From Orobanche coerulescens (Eukaryota; Streptophyta; Magnoliopsida; Lamiales; Orobanchaceae): DNA of 64,000 bases. The DNA is taken from the NCBI GenBank assembly GCA_033398695.1, contig CM065809.1:88765644-88829643 (forward strand), in the 5' to 3' direction. Below, one piece after another: positions 12,337-24,289 of the stretch (the first letter of the stretch is position 1; each line of letters opens with the position of its first letter). The translations under genes and the position numbers were made by a program. The notes under the pieces were generated by a model. The model made no database searches. It was not told where the DNA came from and saw only the letters and a list, made by a program, of their open reading frames with translations.

Positions 12337-14300
12337 TGTTGGGATTCGGTGCCTAAAAATGAAGGCCCAGCGGAAGCGGTAAAACAAAAATTAATTCGAT
12401 CCAAATCCCTATGGGGATCGATCGAGCTACGTATGTACGAATATAAAAAATGAATTCACAAGAGATATAGAAACTCACCCTTGTAGTCCGTTGATTAAAT
12501 GGATTCCTTCTCTTGAGCTATTCCCCAAGCTTTATTTTGATCTCTACGAATTCAATCTGCTCCAAGCCCTTGAACGATCCAACGTCGAAAGCACCGCGTC
12601 TCTACTTGCCACGTGCCAAAGAAACGACCGGAACGACAATCACCTTGCTATCCTCCGAGGATACGGCTAGAGGTAAGTGATGAAGCTTCCAGTATGAAAT
12701 TATAACACTCTAAGTGTATAACTCACAATCTCTCTTTTATTTCTCAATTTTCCTCCAAGAAAAATCAAGAACTTGTGAAGAAAAATGGAAGAAGACTTGG
12801 AGAAGATGATGAAGACTTTGAGAAAAGTTTTCTCTCTCTCTATTAACCTATCTCACATATGAAATCATGTAAGAGAGATAAGAAGTCTTCCTCCTTTTAT
12901 TCTTATTCCACCCTCATGTGAACAACTCATGTCACATGAGATCAAACCCCACAAAGTCATCTTTTTCATATAAAATGAAAACAACAAGACAAGAGGAAAG
13001 TGGGTGGAACTAAGGGGGGCGGCTACCATGCAGAAATGGATGAGTTCAGTTCATTTCGGACTCCCGTGAGTCCAAACAGATAAACTACGATTCCGTTCCG
13101 ATGTATTTGTATCGATTAATCAATCCAATTAATTAAACATATCAAATACAAAATAACATAACTAATTTCTCTAAGAAATAATTATATTCATGAATTAAAT
13201 TAATCACCCAGTGATATATTTAATTCATTAAGCCATAAATCAATTTATTTGATAAGTCGATTTAAACATCAGAGAATTAGCTTGATTCATTCCGTCATCA
13301 ATCCTATTGCGCGACTCGGTAGGTTCGTCTCAGTCAGCAATTGGAGGAACCAAAGAGTAGTAGCACCACCTAGCCAGCCTGGCGGCCTACATCGTACCCA
13401 ACTGAGAAAGAACGAATGATTGGGATCATTCAAGAACCATTATGTCGTGAATACCAGTATACGTATAAACCCTTCTTTCAAATATCCCAATCAAGTTATA
13501 GGGTCACGGTCTGTCAAACCCTATCTGCGCTTGACGATATGCATGCGTTAACGCAAATCGAGATTATCGAGCTCTCGTGTATCCAATACAACTAGCTCTA
13601 ATGCTTTTGTCAAAGACTTATGACCTCATCTGCCAATAACCGCATAGGACATATAACCCGTTCACTAATAGGAGAAAGAATTCTATCTTGGTATTCAGTA
13701 GGACCTACTACTTGCCCGTCAAGATGCACATCGAGGTTGACCCCCGCCTTACGGTTTACAGGGTCGAACTACTCTAATGAAAACCTTGACGTCACAAGCA
13801 TATCCCTTCTAAATCCTCAAGTCGAAGGTTCACGAATACCTATCACAACCTTTCGATTCCGTCATTGACTGTCCAGGAGTGAAATCCATGTGACGAATCG
13901 AGGGTGAGTCAGTTCGAGTATACTAATCTAATTAGCATACCTATAACGTGTGCTCCCACTAACCATTAGCGTTCGACAGACACTCTCCATGTCAAAGATC
14001 ACATCATACAAGTCTTCACATAAACTTAACGCCCAGTCAAGTTTCATCGACTTGCGAACGATTAAGTATTTGAGCTATAAACCTTTCTAGTGCCGACCCC
14101 CTTATCCAATAAGGAGTGGAACGTTTTGCTCTCAAATACACGGACTAGTTTCTATACGTATATTTACGAGTTAGTAATGCCAGTAACTACCAGTAAATAA
14201 AGAAACATACATTGCCTTATATTAGTGATTTACATAATTACAAGTACAATGCCATCACTCAATCATCCTCTGAGTGGCATTCGAGGGCATACTCCCAACA
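12337..14300 (-). repeat. Element D 3' LTR (full length)
   Basis: A 1964-bp LTR. It matches 19527-21084 except for a block of about 445 bp (about 13366-13812) missing from the right copy and about 50 bp near 20460-20510 found only there. An AT-rich box reading ATAAAAGGAGG on the minus strand near 12892-12900 could be the TATA region. No gene is credible here, including the frame at 13620-13868. Confidence 0.9.
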
Positions 14301-15023
14301 ATCTCCCACTTCCACTCAATGCCACACACTATGGTATCTAATACACATGTTCTCCAGATTACACTCCAAGCTAATCTGAGAATGTAGCTTGGTCAGTGGA
14401 TCAGTGATGAAGTCGGCTGACTCTACTCTATGCAGCACAATGTATCTCTATGCGAACAAATTCTCTTATGAGATGATACTCTCTCTCAATATGTTTTGTA
14501 CTGTTGTGAAACCTCGGCTCCTATGCCTGTGCTACTGCTCAGGCAGCGTAGCACAAAGTATCACGAGAAGTTTACCTAGTAACTTCTTAATCCTTCCTTT
14601 GGAGGCCTCGGAGTCCGCTTTATACTCAGTCTAACAGGTGGAATTAGCAGTCGCGCTATACTTGGCACTATGCCATGATACTGCTCCTCCATTAAGAGTA
14701 AATGTAGCCAGAAGTAGACATAGAATCGTCTTTCTGTCCTTGGAAGTTCAATATAGTGAATCCCATCACATTCAGTTCTCCACCACCATATATAAGAACC
14801 AGATCTCTAGTCCTTCTAAAGTACTTGAGAACGTTCTTTATGGCGGTCTAATGTTCCCGAACTGGGTTAGCCCGAAACCTACTTACCACGCTCCCAGCAT
14901 GTGCAATGTCAGGTCTCGTACACAATAAAGCATATGTAAGGCTACCCACTGCCGAATCATATGATATATAACTCATTTGCTTTCATTGTTCCTCACTATG
15001 AGGACACATCTTCAAGGTGAGTT
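14301..15023 (-). pseudogene. Element D polypurine tract and degenerate RNase H
   Basis: Next to the 3' LTR the minus strand has GGAAGTGGGAGAT, a copia-type polypurine tract. Further in, around 14585-14645, it encodes a recognisable copia RNase H patch (EYKADSEASK). Frames are too broken to define a protein. Confidence 0.6.
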
Positions 15024-15314
15024 TTATTCCATGTCGCATCGGAAGGAACCCTCTTTAAGATCTAATCTATATAGAGGGCTTGGGTAAAAACATATCATTC
15101 TCTTCGATCTATCCCAGTAGAGTCGAATGCCAAGAATATAGGTTTCTTCTCCCAAGTCTTTTATGGAGAAATTACTCGAAAGCCAAGATTTCACAGAACT
15201 GAGCATTACCACATCATTTCCTATTAGTAGAATGTCATCTACATATAGTACTAAGAATGCGATCTTGCTCCTACTAACCCTCTTGTATAAACAAATTTCC
15301 TCTCCATTTTGCAC
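15024..15314 (-). pseudogene. Element D reverse transcriptase fragment
   Basis: The frame encodes FLVLYVDDILLIGND, the catalytic YVDD block of Ty1/copia RT, followed by the FSIKDLGEETYILGI region. Only about 440 bp separate it from integrase, far too little for the missing N-terminal RT and integrase tail, so an internal deletion of roughly 1 kb is likely. Confidence 0.85.
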
Positions 15315-15754
15315 TAAGTCAAACTCTTTGACTGTCTTGTCAAAACGAAGGTCCCAACTACATCAAGACTGCTACAGTCCATTTCATGGAGTCTACATCC
15401 ACCATTGCTAGGTCATTAGTCACGGGTCGGTCTCTTGTTTATCACCTGAAACCTCGTGGAAACTCAGTTCCTCCAAGTGCATAAAACTATACCTCTAAGG
15501 TAAATGAGACACCCTACTAGACCTACGAGGTGGTTGTACTTGTGTTATAGAAGGTTTGGTTCCAATTTCTTGCACAGGTGTCTCCTTAGGAGTTTCATTG
15601 CAATCTTCCAAAGAAATACTTCTACGTGCTCCGCCTTCCTGAATGAACTCATCTTCTAGGAAGTGTGCTTGTAAAGCAACAACGATCTTTCAATCTTCGG
15701 GCATGTAGAACAGATATCCCATCATCCCAGGTGGGAATCCAATGAAACGTCCCT

Positions 15755-16423
15755 TCACGGACCTACTTCCAACTTCTGCACCTTAGTCTTCTTCACATAG
15801 GCGGGACATCCCCAAATCCTAATGTGATTAAGACTTGGTTTCCTGCCCTCCCACATCTCATGTGGGGTTTTAGGAATGGATTTGGAAGGACATCTGTTCA
15901 AGATGTAAGCGGCAGTCAGGAGTGCATACCCCCTCAGGTAAATCGGTAAGTCAGTATAGCCTAGCATGGAACGGACCATGTCAAACAAGGTCTGGTTCCT
16001 TATTTCTGACACACCATTTAACTGAGAAGTGCCTGGAGTTGTTAGTTGTGATACTATTCTATGTTCCTTCAGGAACTTGTCAAACTCCGTACTCATATCC
16101 TCACCACCTTGGTCCTACCGAAGTGTTTTGATATGATTACTAATTTGTTTATCGACTAGGGACTTGAATTCCTGGAATTTCTCAAAAGCCTCGGATTTAT
16201 GTTTCATTAAGTATACATAACCATACCTAGTATGATCATTTGTAAACGTAATGAAATATTGATATCCGTCACGTGCTGCTTCCAAAGCACCACATACGTC
16301 GGTATGGATTAATCCCAGTTTATCAGCGGATCTTTCAAAGGTCCCTGTGAAGGGGGACTTAGTCATTTTGCCTTTAAGGCAAGATTCATAAGTAAGAAAG
16401 GGATCCGATCCCAATGGACCCAT
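15755..16423 (-). pseudogene. Element D integrase
   Basis: Two frames (16115-16423 and 15755-16096). The first has the core start with LIHTDVCGALEAARDGYQYF and FTNDHTRYGYVYLM; the second has GTSQLNGVSEIRNQTLFDMV around the catalytic Glu, then the copia block AAYILNRCPSKS and WGCPAYVKK. The join near 16100 is a frameshift or stop. Integrase inserts the cDNA copy into the nuclear genome. Confidence 0.85.
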
Positions 16424-16455
16424 AAGTCCATCTTTTCCATCTTGTAAACCTTGGT

Positions 16456-17052
16456 CTAACCAACATGACCAAGTCTAAGATGCCATTTCAAAACTTGATT
16501 TGTTTCATCCCTACCACGTTTTCTAGTCATAGTATTCACAACTACTTTGTTGCGGAGGTTTAGATGATACAATCCATTTAACAATGTAGCAGTACCCACT
16601 AGTTTATTTCTGAAATAAATTTTGCAGGAACCATCACCAATGAAAAATGAAAAGCCTTTTCGGTCCATGACCAGAATGGATACAATGTTTTTATGCCCCT
16701 TGGGAAACACAAGTACATCTTCTAAAGTCAAAACAAAGCCGGATTCTAAACCCAAAAGAAGTGATCCTATGTCGGTTGCTTCGACACTATGCCCGCTTCC
16801 GACTGCGATCATAACTTCTCCAGCTCCAAGCTTCCTACATTGTTCCAGATCGTGACTCACGGTACAAATATGAGAACTAGCACTAGAATCCAGTATCCAG
16901 GAAGTAGAAAATACAGTAGCAGAACAATTTATTTCCAAAACTAAAAGTTCTGCACCTGAAGTGCCATGAAGAATCGGACAGTCTCTAGCCCAGTGCCCCA
17001 GCTCACCACACTTGAGACAAGCGTCCTTATTCTTCTTGCCTTTTGGAACCAT
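16456..17052 (-). pseudogene. Element D zinc knuckle, protease and integrase zinc domain
   Basis: One CCHC knuckle (CLKCGELGHWARDC) is followed by the protease motif WILDSSASSHIC. The usual copia form is DSGASSH, so the active-site Gly is replaced by Ser, a likely G to A change. The frame ends with LKWHLRLGHVG, the start of the integrase zinc-binding domain. Confidence 0.87.
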
Positions 17053-17070
17053 CGGGGCCTTGCCCTTTCC

Positions 17071-17777
17071 TTAAAGGTCCTTAGCTTGTGGTCTAGTCCG
17101 CTTCTTGGTCTTTTTCTTCTTATTCTTAGACTTCCGAAGTCCAGAAGAAATCACAAGGGCAGACTCCTTCATCCGCGGAGTCTTCATCTGAGACTGAGCG
17201 GTCACCAGTTTGTTCATTAGCCCAGCTAAGTTACATACAATCTCATTGCAGTTGATGTTCATAACAAACTGTGAGAAGGAATCAAGGAGAGACTGAAGGA
17301 TAAGGTCGGTTTGGAGACAAGTATCCATTTTAAAATAAAGCGCCTCCAATCTCTCGATCATGGCTATCATTTTGAGGACGTGTTCCCCAACCTTCTCACC
17401 TTCCTTCATCCTTGCACCGAATAGTTGCTTGAATATCTCATATCTAGTAGTTCTGCTGTGCTCACCATAAAGTTCGGTTAAGTGAGATAGAATCTGCCTA
17501 GCAGAAGTCATTTTCTCATGAGCTCTCTGAAGCTCATCAGACATAGAAGCCTTTATGTACGCACAGACTTTTACGTCATCCTTAACCCACTTTTCGTGGT
17601 TTCAATCTCTTCCTGATTGGCTCTGGTCCGCACAGGATGCGCCGGAATGTCCGTATCTAAGACGTATCCCAGTGCCTCTATACTGAGGACTATCATCAGG
17701 TTGTGGAGCCAATCCACAAAGTTAGGTCCGTTCAAGGTGTTTTTTTCGAGTAGAATTGCGAGTGGATTCATTGTCAT
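17071..17777 (-). pseudogene. Element D gag
   Basis: The probable start is the ATG at 17775-17777, opening MTMNPLAILLEKNTLNGPNF, a typical copia gag start, then VDWLHNLMIVLSIEALGYVL. The frame breaks near 17545-17575 and resumes as 17071-17544 with the UBN2-like gag helices and a Lys-rich C-terminus. Confidence 0.82.
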
Positions 17778-19526
17778 ATTGAGAGTTATGTCTGCATTAA
17801 GTATGATAGATTAATTAGTGACTCGTTCAATTATGTTCTGAGTATAGAATTAAGGTATTTTCTATTCTAGTTACCGAGCTCCCACTATTTTTATCGGAAC
17901 AACACACTCCCATGTGAAATCCGGAAGTATTGTCGCTCTACTTCATAGTGGTGATCGAGATCTTTGTAAATCTTAATAGAGGGCAACCGAACAGGTTTCT
18001 AGTCTATTAATTTTCATAAAGTGGTGTCCAACACCAACCCATCTAATGGATGATTCGATCTTCTCTTTCCCCTTGTTCACTCCCCTCAACCTATACGATT
18101 TCTATGGTTCGTGAACAAGTTAAGTTTATACCATCGACGCAAATTAGTTTCACAACTGAATCTTATCCGGCAACCTATCAGGTTTCTTGGGATAAATTTT
18201 GCTCCAACCGAAGGCATCCAATGTGCTCCCGGTAATTTATCCGTCCTCCCCGAATGACTACCCCGATAACTCGGAAGCATAGCACATCCGGTTTGGATTT
18301 CAATTTCCCGAAAACTCGATGGAGGGAAGGAAAACCTTGAAACCTTATAAACTTAATAATTTGTCGTGGGAGAATTTTCGCGATTAACGTTACACTTTGC
18401 ACATTACTCATTTAAGCGCGTTTGTGGCATTCATACAATATGAAACAACCATTCACAACCTAGTTGCTACCAACATGTGATTCATGGACCGTTCCTAGAA
18501 AACAAAAACTTCGTAATCTAATTACAAGTCTTCGTCTTGAATCTTCGTCTTCTCGAAACGGATCTTCCTCCGGTCTTCGTCATTACATATAAATTTTACA
18601 TTGAATATTGCATCCTAGATACAAATATTTCTAGTAAAATAAATAGGCTCAAAATGGCCTTTACAACCCAATCAAATAAAACGAACGATTCATAACTAAG
18701 TCCACGAACCACATCCCCATTCAAAAAGCATTCATCCAATAAATACTATATAAATGAAAAGCGTAGAGATACATTGATCCAATCAACAATACGAACCGAT
18801 CCAATCGATTCACATAATCGGTAATATGATAACGTTCAAAATAATTCGGTCTACCATAATTATTCCAATTAATCGAATTTCCCTTATAAAATGAAATACC
18901 GTAAATCATTTTAATCATATTAAATCCAATTTAACATGCAGGAGATTAATTTTCAAGAATACACGAAAAAATCGAGCCGGGGCGAAAATGGCCTGCCATG
19001 GCCGAGTCACCCTCGGCAGCCTGGCGGCAGACAGGTCTGGCATGGCCGAGTCACGCTCGGCAGTTGCCGGCCAGGAACGGCCCGTGTCTACTGACACGGT
19101 CGGGTCTGCCTGGCAGTGACTTGGCGAGACTGCCCGACACGACCGAGTCACCTAGGACACAGTCAGTGCACTGGCGGTGACTTGGCGGTGCGGTACACGA
19201 CCGAGTCACCCAGGACACGGTCGAGTCTCTATCGTCCAGATTACCCTTTTTGTCCAAAAAATCGTCCGACGACGATTCGGGGCTAGATTTTCGACCGGAT
19301 ATCCAATATCTATATTTTTCAACTTTCATATCTTCAATATAAATCATATTTCCCAGAAATTTAAGATTTATATTTAGACATAAACTTACGAAAAATACAA
19401 TTATTACGAACTAAAAACATATACCACGATTATGACTAAAATGATTCCAAATCATTCACCATCTAATCGAGCATTCCAAATGCCAATATCGTATATACGA
19501 TTGCAAGACCTACTCTATGATACCAC
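17778..19526 (-). other. Element D leader with GC-rich repeat block and primer site
   Basis: About 1.7 kb of non-coding leader between gag and the 5' LTR. At the LTR border the minus strand reads TGGTATCATAGAG, a near match to the initiator Met-tRNA primer site. The block 18975-19235 is unusually GC-rich for the area and holds paired repeats: ATGGCCGAGTCAC at about 18998 and 19041, and CACGACCGAGTCACC at about 19136 and 19195. The rest is AT-rich and featureless. Confidence 0.65.
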
Positions 19527-21084
19527 TGTTGGGATTCGGTGCCTAAAACCGAAGGCCCAGTAGAAGCGGTAAAACGAAAATTAATTCGATCTGAATCCCT
19601 ACGAGGATCGATCGAGCTACGTATATACAAATATAAAAAACGAATTCACAAGAGATATAGAAACTCACCCTTGTAGTCCGTTGATTAAATGGATTCCTTC
19701 TCTTGAGCTATTCCCCAAGATTTAGTTTGATCTCTATGAATTCAATCCGCTCCAAGCCCTTGAACGATCCAATGCCGAAAGCACCGCGTCTCTGCTTGCT
19801 ACGCGCCGGAGAAACGACCGGAACGACAATCACCTTGCTATCCTCTGAGGATATGGCTAGAGCTAAGTGATGAAGCTTCCAATATGAAATTATAACACTC
19901 TAATTATATAACTCACAATCTCTCTTCTATTTCTCAATTTTCCTCCAAGAAAAATCAAGAACTTGTGAATAAAAATGGAAGAAGACTTGGAGAAGATGAT
20001 GAAGACTTTGAGAAAAGTTTTCTCTCTCTCTATTAACCTATCTCACGTATGAAATCATGTAAGAGAGATAAGAAGTATTCCTCCTTTTATTCTTATTCCA
20101 CCCTCATGTGAACAACTCATGTCACATGAGATCAAACCCCACAAAGTCATCTTTTTCATATAAAATGAAAACAACAAGACAAGAGGAAAGTGGGTGGAAC
20201 TAAGGGGGGGCGGCTACCATGCAGAAACGGATGAGTTCAGTTCATTTCGAACTCCCGTGATTCCAAACAGATAAACTACGATACCGTTCCGATGTATTTG
20301 TATCGATTAATCAATCCAATTAATTAAACATATCAAATACAAAATAACATAATTAATTTCTCTAAGAAATAATTATATTCATGAATTAAATTAATCACCC
20401 AGTGATATATTTAATTCATTAAGCCGTAAATCAATTTATCTGATAAGTCTATTTAAACATCTAATGTCCCAAATTTAGATATCCAATATCTAATATTCAT
20501 AATGATAGAATTAGCTTGATTCATTCCGTCGTCAATCCTATTGCGCGACTCGGTAGGTTCGTCTCAGTCAGCAATGGGGGGAACCAAAGAATAGTACTAC
20601 TCAAGTCGAAGGTTCACGAATACCTATCATAACCTTTCGATTCCGTCATTGACTGTCCTGGAGTGAAATCCGTGTGACGAATCGAGGGTGAGTCAGTTCG
20701 AGTATACTAATCCAATTAGCATACCTATAACATGTGCTCCCACTAACCATTATAGTTCGACAGGCACTCTCCATGTCAACGAACACATCATACAAGTCTT
20801 CACATAAACTTAACGCCCAGTCAAGTTTCATCGACTTGCGAACGATTAAGTATTTGAGCTATAAACCTTTCCATTGCCGACCCCCTTATCCAATAAGGAG
20901 TGGAACGTTTTGCTCCCAAATACACGGACTAGTTTCTATACGTATATTTACGAGTTAGGAATGCTAGTAACTACCAGTAAATAAAGAAACATCCATTGCC
21001 TTATATTAGTGATTTACATAATTACAAGTACAATGCCCTCACTCAATCATCCTCTGAGTGGCATTCGAGGGCATACTCCCAATA
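19527..21084 (-). repeat. Element D 5' LTR with internal deletion
   Basis: A 1558-bp copy of the 1964-bp left LTR. The deletion junction is near 20597, at AGTAGTACTACTCAAG, which joins sequences matching about 13366 and 13812. The first 120 bp differ from the left LTR by about 10 percent by eye, mostly transitions. Confidence 0.88.
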
Positions 21085-21089
21085 TTATC

Positions 21090-23017
21090 ATCTCACAGTT
21101 GGATCAATCACTTATTGCATCCTGACCACATGATCACAAGCCATGTGTCACCATAGATTGTCTTAAGCTGTCACGGTTGGATCAATCACTTGTTGCATCA
21201 TGACCACATGATCACATGCCATGTGTCACCGTAGACCTTCGACCATATCCACACATTCACACAAATAACATATCACACCAAGGATATCCAAACAATTCAC
21301 CCAAAGGCAACAAACACAAAGCACGACACCATTGTCAAATCACAATGTACCAAAATGAGATAATATATGCATATATATTATCAAAGCACAACAACAACAC
21401 CAAGCATATTCATAGGGATCACTTAACCATTCACGAAACACACCATTCACAAAACACACGCGTTTTGAAAGTGAGCCATTAACGAGGCTAAACCGAATCT
21501 TTTGAAAGTTCATTTCAAACAAACAAACAAACATACCAATACGATCACCAATCATCATATCCAAAAAACAAGAAATGTATGGACAAGGTACTTGCCTCGA
21601 ATAATCACAAACGTGGAGAATCGGCCGAAGTAGGATGGCACGAACCAACTACGAACCCGCCGACTCCGCCAAACGCCAACTTGCGACAATATACTACAAA
21701 GGACAATAACAACAATGAAAATGAATTCCATAGCACGACCTAAAGTCGCTGAACAAGCAACAAACGACGAAAGTTCAAGGGTTTCCCCCAAAACAGCCAA
21801 GAACACGAATCGACCGACCAAAACACGAAAAAGGAATTCCAAACCAAAATATGGATACACAATCCATAGGATATGTTTAAAAACATCATTGACATCAATC
21901 GGTTCATCAAAATCGTATAGAAAACGAAATCAAGAACAAAACTCCCAAAAAGTCAACTCTAGGGATCAAGAAAAAATACCTTGATCCGGTGAAGAACAAA
22001 GGATTAGATGATGTTATAATCACCTAGGATACTCCAAAACACCTTTGGATTGAGCAAAATTGGCCACGATCGCGATTCCTAGTCGCCCTTGACTTACTCC
22101 CGCGGAGAGAAGAGAAAAAAGAGTGAAAATGAGAATAATGTCTGTTGTCCAGTTTATATACACTAGACAGCTTAGCATGCGCGAATCCTTAAGATTAGCG
22201 TGCACTATCGAAGCATCAGAACAAAACGTTCTGCCAAAAAGTAGAGTTAGCGTACGCTAACTTCGAAAGTTAGCGTGCGCTAACAAGACCCCCAAACCCA
22301 GTCCAGTAGCTTCTGGACTGCCTCGAACTACCAGTTAGCATTGGCTACCACAACCGTAGCGTGCGATAACTACAGCACCTTAGCGCGCGCTAGATAATAG
22401 GCGTAGTGCGCTAACGGGCCTGAATCCAACTACTGACCTCTGACCTGCTGCTCGACAGCGTGCGCTAAGGAGATCCCTTAGCGTGCGTTAATGTACTCAG
22501 AACTACAACAGTAGTGCTCTCAAAGCTGATTACAACAACGGACTCCTCCGATCGAAATACCAAATACAGGATACGCACGGAAAGCTACAGAATAAGATCA
22601 TACTAAGAGCTTGAGCTACAATCAAGCTCACACGCAACCATGAAAAAGGTCAAGACAACAAATACAAATGTGGATACCCACAACTTTGGGAAATTGCAAA
22701 ATGGCCCAAATGCCCGAAAATCACGATACATGATCGAATAACCAAACCGAAGTTCACAACACGTATAACAAAGTTAAACGGACTTACGGTAAACTCAAAA
22801 CAACTGTTTCGAATGAGATTCAAAAGAATCGAACTCAAGTACGGAAAAGTCGCTAAGAAGCACGGAACTCCACAAAACGACACCGAAACGAACTCGGATG
22901 TCAAAAAGCGCAGAATTAATCATTCTCAGAATGACGAAACGGTCATAAGCGAGTCGTCAAAACGGACTCTCGCTAAAAAAAAGAAAATTACCAGAAATCG
23001 AAATTGTGGATATTACA
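21090..23017 (-). repeat. Element B left LTR, second visible part
   Basis: Continues the B LTR after element D and ends GGATATTACA at 23017. It contains two further units of the GGTTGGATCAATCACTTGTT repeat (about 21093 and 21174), a TATA-like box at 22152-22160 (TATATAAAC on the minus strand), and a palindrome array of the TTAGCGTGCGCTAA type at about 22170-22490 directly upstream of that box. Confidence 0.9.
22170..22490. promoter_or_regulatory. CpG-palindrome array in element B U3 (left LTR)
   Basis: Reiterated TTAGCGTGCGCTAA-type motifs, some decayed at CpG positions, sit immediately upstream of the TATA-like box at 22152-22160. The right-LTR counterpart is about 27935-28260 with its box at 27917-27925. 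Function is inferred from position only. Confidence 0.6.
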
Positions 23018-23060
23018 TACTACCCTCCTTAAAAGAAGTTTCGTCCTAAAACTTAAAACA
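23018..23060 (-). other. Element B polypurine tract and hairpin
   Basis: On the minus strand AAGTTTTAGGACGAAACTT is followed by TTTTAAGGAGGGTAGTA and the LTR start TGTAATATCC. The layout matches A, H, I, J and K. Confidence 0.7.
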
Positions 23061-23450
23061 AGTAGGGTGAAGCAGTATCCCGCCAAAAAACATTCAATGA
23101 GATACACAAGAATTGAAAACTCGCTTCCAATGGCTTAACGTTACAAACCACTCAAGAAAACATATGGCGTGAAAACACGCTCCACGACGACCATCACAAC
23201 GCCACAAGTAGAGACATAATAAAACCAACAAGTGACAAGCGTCATCAAACAGATAATACAATCAAGTCAATTATTCGAACAATCACAAAACATAAAGCAC
23301 CTATTACAAGGAAACACGTACAATCGAGAAAACAGAAATTAAATACACACAAGGATAATCACCAACAATTCGGACTACGCCGAAATCCTCAAAAACCACA
23401 CTAGGAATCTCCGTGTCCTTTCGGATCAGAGATGCAAACTTGATCGCCAA

Positions 23451-24286
23451 TCACTCAGCTACTGTCTCGCAATGCACGGCTCGGTGACCCACCTGGCCAC
23501 ACTTCAGACAGTTGATTAACAACGGTGAACGAAAATTCTTCGCAGTACGAGACCGAACAGCAACAATCGGACAACCACGATTGAACAACAATGATCGAAC
23601 AACAACTGTCGGACAACAATGATCAAACACCAACGACCGAACAACAATGATCGAACAATAACGATCGAACAACAACTATCGAGCAATAATGATCGAACAA
23701 CAATGATCGAATAACAACAGTCGAACAATGACTCCGAAGTTCACATTTCAACTGAAGATATAAACAAAACTTTTAGAAATTAAAGGACGTTAATTTCGGA
23801 CAAGGTTCACAAGAACCGAACCGAACTCGGAAAAGTCACAATGATAATCAGATTGATCCGAAACAAGGTCACAACCCATTCGAACGATGGCAACTGAGAT
23901 ACCAAACAAGTTTAAAAAGTATCAACGAACACGAGCGAGTCGATATAATTTAGAATGAGAAAATGCAGAAGTCCAAAAACAATACGAGTATTACATTCGA
24001 CCTCTTCTAAAAGAAATGTCGTCCCCACAACTCACAACAACGGAAACAAGGCAACAACAAAAAAAGCAACTGACAGAAACATCTCCCATGGGCCTTTCAG
24101 AGCCGATCCTGATATTTGTGCTGAAGCGCGAACTACGGAAGTCTTGGTAACCAATTCGCAAAACTGGATTCTGTGTCCCTCAAGTCCGCACTTGAAATGC
24201 GTTACTGGAGAGGAAGGACAATTTGTACGTGCATGCCCCGGAACATCACGGTTGAAACACTTCGGCTCGGCATACCAAATATACAA
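23451..24286 (-). pseudogene. Element B gag remnants with zinc knuckles
   Basis: The frame 24032-24286 has CFNRDVPGHARTNC and FKCGLEGHRIQFC, two decayed CCHC knuckles. The frame 23451-23675 has an independent knuckle, CLKCGQVGHRAVHC, followed by ETVAE. The latter closely resembles knuckles in A (CFDCGREGHRAVFC) and J. No pol domain is found between here and either LTR. The gag N-terminus is not recognisable. Confidence 0.65.
23571..23735. repeat. Minisatellite of 14-15 bp inside element B
   Basis: About eleven imperfect units of GATCGAACAACAATG lie in tandem, right beside the gag zinc knuckle at 23451-23560. The repeat creates artificial Cys/Val/Leu-rich frames on the minus strand (23451-23675, 23516-23728). 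Confidence 0.85.
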
Positions 24287-24289
24287 ATG

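Larger units (their letters stand above)
12337..21084 (-). mobile_element. Element D: Ty1/copia retrotransposon
   Basis: LTRs at 12337-14300 and 19527-21084 begin TGTTGGGATTCGG and end CCCAACA (left) or CCCAATA (right). TTATC flanks the element at 12332-12336 and 21085-21089; the intact sister site is in the right LTR of B near 26857. Internal order on the minus strand is gag, protease, integrase, RT, RNase H, with integrase before RT, which defines Ty1/copia. Coding is broken, RT is largely deleted and the right LTR has lost about 445 bp, so the copy is dead. Confidence 0.93.

Noticed and set aside
13620..13868. 82-codon frame in LTR D
   Set aside because: The matching segment is deleted in the other LTR and nothing in it resembles a protein family.
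23516..23728. Cys/Val/Leu-rich repetitive protein on the minus strand
   Set aside because: Produced by a minisatellite; no start context and no family.
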